In this document: positions 1-8,600 of the stretch, one piece after another
Layout of the letters: every line of letters starts with the position of its first letter
Numbering within the stretch: the first letter of the stretch is position 1
Source: an uncultured Bacteroidales bacterium
GTDB lineage: Bacteria; Bacteroidota; Bacteroidia; Bacteroidales; F082
Direction: 5' to 3'
DNA length: 13,411 nucleotides
Assembly (NCBI GenBank): GCA_937926515.1
Contig: CALAZZ010000116.1
Span: forward strand, 1 to 13,411
Notes under the pieces: model-generated
What the model saw: only the letters and a program-made list of their open reading frames with translations
What the model was told of the DNA's origin: nothing
Database searches by the model: none
Translations under genes and position numbers: made by a program

Positions 1-8
1 AGGTTAAT

Positions 9-74
9 CCACAGGATTGCTTCGCCCCTAAAAGGAGTGCTGCTCACTCCTTTTAAGGACTCGCAAATCTCTGG
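9..74. repeat. REP-like long imperfect palindrome
   Basis: A perfect 11 bp inverted repeat (TAAAAGGAGTG at 29-39, CACTCCTTTTA at 45-55) encloses a 5 nt loop. It sits inside a longer imperfect palindrome: CCACAGGATTGC at 9-20 mirrors the complement of GCAAATCTCTGG at 63-74. Intergenic palindromes carrying an ATTGCTTCGC / GCGA-CAAT type core are a common dispersed repeat class in bacteria, so this is probably one copy of such a family. It lies about 114 bp past the stop of the minus-strand gene at 169-1524. It has no U-tract beyond the stem, so it is at best a weak terminator. Whether it is repeated elsewhere cannot be seen here. Confidence 0.6.
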
Positions 75-168
75 CATTTAAGATGAGTTTGAAGTGTTTT
101 GTAATGAACCTGATAAGGTAAGTTAAATGCTGTATCGACTGATCAACCCGGAGACTTTAAGTTACGGC

Positions 169-1524
169 TTATCGAACCAGCCTCACAACACCACGTTGTT
201 CCTTAAAGCCGTTACCCTGTTCGTGAATGAATTTCACACGCACGACGTAGCCATAGGTCTCAGCCGGCATGAGGCCATCATTATCACGTCCGTCCCAGCC
301 CGAATAAGGGTTGGTGGTTTCAAATACCAGCTCGCCCCACCTGTTAAACACCTGCATGCTGTATTCTGCAGGTATGGAGTTTACCCAAATGGGATAGAAG
401 GTGTCGTTGAGTCCGTTGCCGTCAGGGGTGAAGGCGGTGGGGAAGACCACTTCGTCATCGCATTCAGTGAGCTGTTCCAGGGTGAAGGGGTTTTCCGCAT
501 AATAGGCCCTGCAGCCGTTTTGATCGGCAGCAAGTATTCCGTAAACCCCTGATGACAAGCCATCGAAATGATTATTCGATTGCCAGCTGGCGCCATCATT
601 GATGCTAAACTCGAATCCGGCCGAGCCGCCGGGCATGATGACTGTTATGGAGCCGTTTTGATCGTTACAGTCTGCTTCTCTGGTGATGACGTATTCCAGC
701 TCAGGCGCTTCCCTGATTTGTATCACCACGTCACTAAAGGTCGAGTCGCACATGCCTCCTTCGTAACTGTATGCAATTAGCGTTAATGTGATGGTGCCGA
801 ATTGTAAATCGCTTGTTCCCGGTCTGTAGTTGGCTTCGGCCTGAAATGGAGTTAGGAATTGTCCATCTCCGGAGGTCATCCAAAGTAATGAATCGGAGTT
901 GCTCACCAATGCACTGGATATATAGGTTTCATTATCACAAAGATAGTCAGTAGCCTGCATTTCAATTTGCGGTATGGGCACCACGTTGATTGTCCGATAG
1001 ATCGTTGTATCAATTGAAGGAGTCGACGTGAGGTAGGCATATAACTGATATTCACCGGCATCGTCCATAGTTACTGCACCGAGGTTAAGATTTGGGCCGG
1101 TAAAAGTGTCTCCATTTGGATTTGTCCATCGGTAACTTTGATTCTGTCCCTGACCCGGTAAAGCACTTAAGCTGACAAGATCGCCTTCGCAATAGGTACC
1201 TGCGCCAAAAACAAATACACTAATTGGTGAACCGGGTGATTTAAATTCAGTATAATGTTCCGATTGTGAAGAGTTTGCGTTTTGCAAATCAGGTTGACTG
1301 CTTCCTGGTTGGTGATTCGTCTGAGCCTGTAAACCAAGGGTGAAAATCAAACAGATTAGGAACTGTAATGGCCGAAGGCTTGATGATCCAGTTATCTTTT
1401 TGCGTTGGGGCAGGGTGGTTGGTGGTGAGGTGGAAGGTTCAGTAGCACTCAATGCCGGCCTATACAGGTATGGCTGGTGAAGACGGAATACACTAAAAAA
1501 GATCTTCATGTTTACCCCATTCAT
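169..1524 (-). CDS. T9SS type B-sorted surface protein with Ig-like and SprB-like repeats
   Basis: A probable exported cell-surface protein of 451 codons. A signal-peptide-like hydrophobic core (residues ~53-67, FLICLIFTLGLQA, cleavage likely near LQA/Q) is followed by a Ser/Gln/Asn-rich linker to ~98. Next come an Ig-like segment (~108-182, with CEGD, YRW and AGEY), a second Ig-like segment (~190-272, LLWMTSGDGQF), and a SprB-repeat-like segment (~277-340; DCNDQNGSI, SINDGASW, GLSSGVY, DQNGC). The type B (gliding motility-associated) sorting domain is at ~361-451: FTPDGNGLNDTF, FNRWGELVFE, GWDGRDNDG, ETYGY, RGVVRLVR. In the known family this domain directs passage through the T9SS outer-membrane translocon and surface anchoring or release. 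About 50 residues precede the hydrophobic core, which is long for a signal peptide. Met6 (1507-1509, MKIFFSVF) is an alternative start and no strong ribosome site decides between them. The ligand is unknown. It is the same strand as, and downstream of, the giant repeat gene, but 1.1 kb away, so they are probably not one operon. Confidence 0.92.
   Translation of the reverse strand: MNGVNMKIFFSVFRLHQPYLYRPALSATEPSTSPPTTLPQRKKITGSSSLRPLQFLICLIFTLGLQAQTNHQPGSSQPDLQNANSSQSEHYTEFKSPGSPISVFVFGAGTYCEGDLVSLSALPGQGQNQSYRWTNPNGDTFTGPNLNLGAVTMDDAGEYQLYAYLTSTPSIDTTIYRTINVVPIPQIEMQATDYLCDNETYISSALVSNSDSLLWMTSGDGQFLTPFQAEANYRPGTSDLQFGTITLTLIAYSYEGGMCDSTFSDVVIQIREAPELEYVITREADCNDQNGSITVIMPGGSAGFEFSINDGASWQSNNHFDGLSSGVYGILAADQNGCRAYYAENPFTLEQLTECDDEVVFPTAFTPDGNGLNDTFYPIWVNSIPAEYSMQVFNRWGELVFETTNPYSGWDGRDNDGLMPAETYGYVVRVKFIHEQGNGFKEQRGVVRLVR
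172..447 (-). other. T9SS type B C-terminal sorting domain (gliding motility-associated)
   Basis: The last ~91 residues of the 451-codon protein show the family's hallmarks in the expected order: F-T-P-D-G-N-G-L-N-D-T-F, the FNRWGELVFE strand, the GWDGRDNDG loop, a G-Y-V-V strand and the terminal G-V-V-R-L-V-R strand. Nothing is missing and the protein ends exactly where the family normally ends, so this end of the gene is intact. It is the clearest diagnostic of a T9SS-bearing Bacteroidota host in the window. Confidence 0.95.
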
Positions 1525-1596
1525 CTTTCAATCAATAGCATATGAATGCAATGAGGGTGCAGGATACCTGACAAGGTACTCATTGCTATAATCAAA

Positions 1597-1604
1597 CAAA
1601 ATTA
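1597..1604 (-). promoter_or_regulatory. Candidate Bacteroidota -7 element (TAATTTTG)
   Basis: On the minus strand TAATTTTG fits the Bacteroidota -7 consensus TAnnTTTG and lies about 73 bp upstream of the ATG at 1524, a plausible distance. No convincing TTG/TTTG -33 partner is seen at the expected spacing. A second match (TAAATTTG) lies slightly further upstream in the same AT-rich stretch, so chance matches are likely. Confidence 0.2.
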
Positions 1605-1690
1605 CAACAGATTTAGTATCTATTTGTGGGCACTTTTCTGAAACTTATCAAATTTAATTGTTAATAATTTCAGTCTCTTCCTCTATGTGT

Positions 1691-2107
1691 TTTTTGGTGT
1701 TTTGTGCCTTCTTGGAGTCTTTTGTGGAATGGCTTGGAGAAGTTGTTGCACAAAGTTACACAGAGGAGTCAAAAAGGGGCACAAAGGGTTATTTTTATTT
1801 CCCACAAAGCCACAAAGGGGCACAAAGGGTATTTTTATTATGCCTTTATTTTGTGTCTGTTGTGTCTTCTTGGAGTCTTTTGTGGGATGGCTTGGAGAAT
1901 TTGTTGCACAAAGTTACACAGAGGAGTCACAAAGGGGCACAAAGGGTTATTTTTATTTCCCACAAAGCCACAAAGGGGCAGAAAGGGTTGTTTTATTTCC
2001 CACAAAGCCACAGAGGGGCATAAAGGGTTGTTTTTTTTCCCACAAAGCCACAGAGGGGCGCAAAGGGTTGTTTTTATTTCCCACAAAGCCACAGAGGGGC
2101 ACAAAGG
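1691..2107. repeat. Two-level tandem repeat array, GCACAAAGG-rich
   Basis: Two copies of a ~158 bp unit (about 1691-1848 and 1849-2006) share blocks such as CTTGGAGTCTTTTGTGG (1711 and 1869), GCACAAAGTTACACAGAGGA and TTTCCCACAAAGCCACAAAG (the CCCACAAAGCC core starts at 1801 and 1959). The second copy runs into extra short units whose CCCACAAAGCC core recurs at 1999, 2039 and 2080, a 40-41 bp period. Each short unit holds a CACAAAG/CAGAGG doublet followed by a T-rich spacer. Copies differ by single substitutions (CACAAAGG versus CAGAGGGG, TTATTTTT versus TTGTTTTT). The array is noncoding: it is open in several frames on both strands only because the unit lacks stop codons. Similar CACAAAGG-type intergenic repeats occur in environmental Bacteroidota genomes; function unknown. 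Confidence 0.9.
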
Positions 2108-2648
2108 ATTTTTTCTTTATACTGGTCATTATACATACTTAGCCATTGTGGAAAATTTTATTCCTCAATCAACTTAATATTTCTGTAATTATTCTCAGGT
2201 CACGCTTTATTTGTCCCACTATGCGATGAGCAAGCCGAAATGCAACTAATGGAAAAGAATACCACCATTGACAATTATTAGCCTCGAAATCAATTTGATA
2301 ATTTCTGATTGCCGCAATCGGATGAAACGTATTTAGCTCTATCTAACGACAAATATATAACAGAGCCTGACAAGAAATATGTAATAAATACAGATTTTCA
2401 CCTATACCTATTAATTACTGTATCAGAAGCTTAAACAATGAGCCATACACTGAATGACTTGTAAATCAAACTGCATAACTCGTTCCTTCACTACCTTTTC
2501 AATTCTATCAAATCTATATCCTGCTAATGCAATACATAGGCTAAAGTCAATGCTTAAAGGTATTAATAATTACACAATTATGTAGTATACTGAAGTCCTT
2601 TCGATAGATGGTTTTATGATTCTTAGGTATTTGGTAATGTGTTTGGAA
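2108..2648. other. Gene-free AT-rich intergenic stretch
   Basis: About 540 bp between the stop of the giant gene and the tandem array. No open frame with a plausible start and no recognisable RNA gene, IS end or strong hairpin terminator was found. Reading past the stop of the giant gene in its own frame gives no sorting-domain motif before the next stop, and the adjacent sequence in the other frames shows none either. The stretch is visibly richer in A and T than the flanking coding DNA, as expected for noncoding sequence in this host. Confidence 0.7.
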
Positions 2649-5600
2649 TCAGTACATTTTAATTACATTTGGCCTGGGTGTGATGGTAATAACCACACTT
2701 ACAGGCTCAGAAAGATTACCATTGCAATCAAGCAGTCTGTAAGTGATGGAGTGAAATACATCTTCAAAATCAACACCATCGCCAGGAAGGATGATGGCAT
2801 TACCATATTCTGATGGTTGACCATTGATATAATCTCCCGGTTCATCTGGTAATGAACTTCCATCATTATAATCAATCCGCCATTGAAAAGTCATATCCTC
2901 AGTATCGCAGCAATTATCCGAAACTGTTGACTCATCAAGGTCTAGCTCGGTGCTACCTGCTGCCACAATATACCAGTCGGGCCTTCGGGGTTCGCCGGGG
3001 TTCCAACCTTCAGGAATAATATCCGTCAAGGGTTCGGGCAGGCCATCCCACAATGCAGAATAGATATCCAACACACAGAAAGTAAATGGGTCAGGTGGAG
3101 CAAAAGTGGGAGGTTCATTGTCAAACACAGTTATCACCTGCTCACACACATCAGTTCCGGAAATGTTTGACGCTGTCCAGGTAATTGTTGTAATTCCAAG
3201 GTTAAATGTAAATGGAATGGGTGAAATTGGCCTGCCTGATCCATTGGCAATTGTTGCTCCTGACATGACCCACTCCCATGTAATGGGTTCGCTACCAGAA
3301 ATAAGTATAGGTTGGCCTGGGTCGATGCTGGCCGTGCAAACGCCAGGATCAGTTGGGACCGTTATGTCATCCGGGCATTCTATTTCTGGTGGGTCGTTGG
3401 GTTCTACTTCTACCGTAAACTGGCAATTACTCAAATTTCCGCATTCATCCACTACCGTATAGGTAACTACGGTTATCCCGATATTGAACACATAGAGAAC
3501 CGGAATAATACCAATACCACCATCTTCAGTAGCACCAGTCATAGTCCAGGATATTGCAATGGCTCCAACTTCACTGCAGTTATCTGAATATATCGGTGGG
3601 TCAAGTGTCAAAGTTGCATACGGTTCACCTGGATCAGCTTCAATTATCAAGGAAGTTGGGCAGGTGATGCTGGGAGCAATATCGTCAGTGATTGTTATGA
3701 TCTGGGTTGCAATTGTAGTATTTCCACATCCATCGTCAACTGTCCAGGTTCGGGTGATGGTTCCGCCATTAGGACAGTTAGGATCTGGATTAAGTGGGCT
3801 TTGTGTGAAGTTGATGTTTGCAGTAACATCGTCGCTGCAATCGTCGAAAGCCATGATATTTCCAGGAACTGCAGGCAGTGGTTGTTCACAACTGATGGTA
3901 ACATCGGTGGGGATGTTGTAGAATAGAGGTGGTTCTGTATCAATAACAGATATGGTTTGTGTATAAGCAACAGGGTTGATGTTGCCACATTCATCAGCAG
4001 CAGTCCATGTCCTGATGCGGACGTAGGTTCCTGGGCAATCACCCGGAATGTTATTATCGCTGGTTAAGCTGATGATTACATCTGAGCCACACTCGTCTGT
4101 GGCCATAGGTTCAAGTGCCAATGCAGCAATGATTCCATCGCTGTCGTTACAGGAAAGGGTTGTATCCAGATCGCCTGGATTGGTATTCCAAAAAGGTGCT
4201 TCATTATCTGAAACCGTAATAATTTGTGTGTATTGATTTGGGTTTATGTTGCTGCAATTATCTGTTGCAGTCCACCTTCTCGTTCTTGTATAATTACTTG
4301 AGCAGCTTCCTTGTGTTATTTCATCAAATACCAAAACAACAGTAACAGTCCCGCAATTGTCGGTAGCAGTAGGTGCAAGGGCCAGCGCATCTACCAATCC
4401 TTCAGTATCATTACATATCAGGTTGCGATTCAGGAAATTTGGGGTTTGATCCCATATCGGTGCTGTGTTATCAACAATGGTTATTATTTGGGTATAAACT
4501 TCGCTTGTATTTCCACAGAAATCAGTCACAGTCCAGGTGTTAACATAGACGCCACTATTTGGGCAATCACCCGGTTCAAATGATCCTGGAACTTTTATCA
4601 AGGCCAGGTCCGGATCACAATTATCGATGGCCACAGGGACCAGGTTCTGTGCCATTTCAAAGCCTACCTGATCACCACATTGAATAGTTACATCCAGGGC
4701 TCCAGTTGCTGTTAACCATTCAGGCGCTTCATTGTCCTCAACAGTAATGGTTTGCGTTGCGGTGGCTGTGTTGCCGCAATAATCGGTGGCAGTCCAGGTG
4801 CGCACGATCTCACCACAGCCACCTTCAACCGTGTTTACGGTTTCTTCGAAAACAACTTCGATTGGTGTCAGGTCGCAATTGTCGGTTGCCGTTACAAGGG
4901 GCGGTTCCGGCAACTCATCACAGGCAACGCTAACATCCTCAGGAATACCAATAAACACCGGTGGGGTATCATCGATCACATTGATTAGCTGTTGGGCTAT
5001 GACTGTATTGTTGCAGTCATCGGTAGCTGTCCAGGTGCGAATAATAGTGCCACAGCCATTCACAACATTACTTTCTTGATCAAACAAAACCTCAACCAAA
5101 TCATCACAATTATCAATTGCAGTAACTGTAGGTGGATCTGGGATTTCATCGCAGGATACGGTTGTATTCTCTGGAACACCCATCAGCACAGGCGCCGAAA
5201 CATCCTGGACCGAAATAAGTTGCACACAGGAATTGCTGTTTCCACAGGCATCCGTAGCAGTCCAGGTACGCTGAATGGTATAGGAATGTTCACATGGCCC
5301 CGTCAGCAATTCATCGTCCCAGGTGATAAGCGTATTGTCATCGCAATTGTCAATCGCAATAGCAAAACCTGTATTAGCCGGGTGATCAGATTCATCGCAG
5401 TCAATTGAAATATTGGGGGGACATATAATATCTGGTGCAATATTGTCGGTAATGGTGATCAACTGCGTATAAATGATGCTTTCATTTCCACATTCGTCCA
5501 AGGCAACAAAGGTATTGGTATATGATCCAGCATGTGTGCAATCGCCAGCTACGAAATCACCTGCTGTTTTAACCACTACTGGGTTACCATCGCAGTAATC

Positions 5601-8600
5601 ACTAGCCACAGGAATCAGATTTTGGGCTACAGCAAGACCTTCTGTATCATCGCAATCGAGTGTGATATCCAGTGCAAAGTTTGGTGTAGTCCAAACAGGT
5701 GCTGCGTTGTCGAACACAGTGATGGTTTGTACAAAAGTTATCACGTTCCCACAGCGGTCTTCAGCTTCCCAGGTTCGTTCAATTATATATTCTGCTTCAC
5801 AGTCACCGGGGATATTCAGTGTTTGTACCATCACAAGATTATCAATACCACAATTATCAGTGGCTTCTGGCTCAAGGCTAAGGACGTAGGCAATACCGTC
5901 AGCATCATCACATGAAATGTTTGCATCCAATGCGCCCAGTTCTGTAATCCATTCAGGGTTAACATTATCTATGACCGTAACAATTATTTCACATACGGAT
6001 TCACACATATTTTGATCGGTTACTGTCAGGCTCAGTGTGAAGTTGCTATTACAATCCGGAGGTGATGTCAGACTGACTACGGCTTCATTTGCCGAACCTT
6101 CTATAGTTGCTTCTCCATTTGTTATACTCCATACGTAGTTTATCATTCCTTCTGGACCTGAGTAGACCAGACCTGAGTTATCGGGGCAAACTTCAATATT
6201 ACCTTCAATGAGGCATACTGGAAGATCGTTTATCACAATGGTAGCTGTATCATTCAAGATTCGTGAACAATTATTATCATCCTCCACACTTACAAGTACA
6301 TACTCAAAGATACCAGGTGTGGAGCTGGGGACAGTCAAGCTAACCGGATTGCCATCAGTAGATATTATACTAAGCAGTTCGTCTCCGTTGACCATATAAT
6401 AAAAGGTATATGGTGGACTCCCGTTGAAGCCGGTAAACTGTATTTCAACATCTTCCTGATCAACACATATATCCTGCGAATCACTTATGCTTGCTATTGG
6501 AGCAGGTATTATATTAACCACCACTTCCGTAATAAAAGGGGGACAACCGTAACCATCGGTAACCATAAGTACATAAGTACCCTCATTTGCCATACTTGAA
6601 TTTGGAATTACTGGGTTTTCTTCTTCTGAATAAAAACCATTTGGGCCGGTCCAAACAAATTGAATGGGTTCCATCCCTCCGGTTGTACCAGCATCGAAAT
6701 AAATCGTATCACCTTCGCAAATCATCTCATTGGCCGTAGGTGCAGCAGCAGCCGGAATTGGCGATAACGTGCCGAATGAAATATCATCAAGTCCAAAATC
6801 ATTACCTCCATAGTCCAGGTTAAGGTTTCTAATCCTGATAACAGCAGTTGTAGCTGAACCTGAATTCCAAAAAGGAGTACTGTAAAAACGGACCCAGTTT
6901 GACAGGCCTACCATTCCCTCAGATGTCGGTTTTTCGGCATAGTCAAGATCAGCAATGCTGCCAACCAGTTGACCGTTGACCTCAAACTGCAATCTTGCGG
7001 GCGAAACAGGATTAAGATTCATGGCCCATGCACTGAAATAGTAGTCAGTATTTGGAACAACATCAACGGTTTGCTGCCATATAATCCGTTCTCTGAAATT
7101 TCCTGAACCTGGTGGATCTTCAACTAAGTTCGTGCCTCCATTCAGCATCAAAAAGTTCCTTGGACCTTCAGTATTGTTTGTTCGGTCACGCCCATGGAAA
7201 TGTGGGTGATAGCCCTCAGGTAGATTTGGATAATTTGTCCATGCATTTGTATTTACGGCGTATTTGCCCTCCGGATGCAACCCACAATCTATTTCACCCC
7301 AATTATAAGGTGGCTCAACATCCCAATAACCTTGATTCTGCACATATTCATTAAAAAAACTTGGATTGTTCGGGTCAAAATTGGTAAAGCTGCCATCAAT
7401 TACCAGTTCATTGGCAACCAAAACATAGGCATCATTTGAACAATTGAATGCATTGGTAACGATCACACTATATACACCAACTTCATCCACCTCAATTGAA
7501 TGGGTGGTTTCACCTGTACTCCATAAGTAAGTATGCCCAGGGGGGTCCGGATGTGCTGTGAGTAAGACTTTGCCTGGTACAGAGCAATAATCAGCAGTGA
7601 TATTTGCATTTGCAACAGGTGCCATTTCAACTGTTACTGAATCTCTACCCGGGCAGCCTGTGTTTTCATCAAAATAGGTGGCTATATAAGTGGTTGTCTC
7701 TGCCTGGTACACATTTGTCGGATTGCTTTCGGTAGATTCAAAACCTGGCGGGATAGATGACCATACAACTGCTGCTTCGGGAGATGTGCCACTGATGTTC
7801 ACATTGTCGATAGCCCAATACCATCCCCAATATGCATTGTATCTGAAACGAATATATGTTGTTGCACTTTGGGGAGATCCAAGAGAAACCTCTACATAAT
7901 TGAAATTCTGACTTCCACCCTGATTTTGGGTGAAAACTATAACTTCTTGCCAGTTAACGCCATCTGTAGATATTTCAACACGAGCCCGGTCCGATGCATA
8001 ATAGCGTCTGAAATGATGATAGAAGCTTAATGTTACGGTTGTATATCCAACAGTATTAAAGACTGGTGAAATTAATTCAGTATGGGTGTAACCTGACCCA
8101 CCTGGATGGCCTTGAGCATCGCTGTTTGATAGATAAAAATGGGTATTATCATTTGATCTGAAAGTAGCACCACTTTGGCTATATGGACTTGGCCTACGTG
8201 TCCATGCTGCAGCGTTAGGGTTACCCCCTGCAGAAAGGTTTTGTGTTGTCCAGCCAGTAGGGGTTGAATTGAAATTAGAAGTTAAAATAGAGGTGGGCAA
8301 TGAGGCGCCAATATCGGAGGATGAAAACAAGTCAAATGCTTCTCCCTGGCATATTTGTTCTTTTGATGCTGACACAACTACTTCTGGCGCAGGTATTACA
8401 ACCACAAAGAGTTGATAGGATGAAAGGCTGTTGCATTCGTTGGCTGACAAATTATAAACATAGACTACGGTGATCGGATCGGATGTAGTATTAACCAATT
8501 GTTCATTGATGCTGCCTGTGCCTGATCCCGGAGGATTTGATATACCCGGAACAGCTGCACGGGTCCATTCAAAGGTTGTACCTGATACCGGCCCGGTAGG

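Noticed and set aside
29..55. Rho-independent terminator for the 169-1524 gene
   Set aside because: The stem is strong, but it lacks a following U-run on the minus strand and lies over 110 bp past the stop; it fits a REP-like element better.
127..552. Plus-strand frame of 141 codons opposite the T9SS sorting domain
   Set aside because: It is antisense to a clear, family-matching domain on the minus strand and its translation has no recognisable features. The same holds for all other plus-strand frames under 3106-12618.
1691..2107. CRISPR array
   Set aside because: The units are directly adjacent and themselves similar throughout; there are no unique spacers of constant length and no cas genes.
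1658..2177. Overlapping open frames on the plus strand, and one on the minus strand (1838-2104), across the tandem array
   Set aside because: They exist because the 40 bp repeat lacks stops in several frames at once. The predicted peptides simply repeat the unit (SHKATKG, FPTKPQRG, LCPSVALWEIK) and have no independent support.
2423..2569. Open minus-strand stretch of 49 codons (including IALAGYRFDRIEKVVKE)
   Set aside because: It has no start codon until close to its end, is short, and shows no family resemblance; chance opening or an unrecognisable relic.
169..3107. The two minus-strand genes being one gene split by a frameshift
   Set aside because: They are separated by 1.1 kb of noncoding, repeat-bearing DNA, and the downstream gene has its own signal-peptide-like segment.
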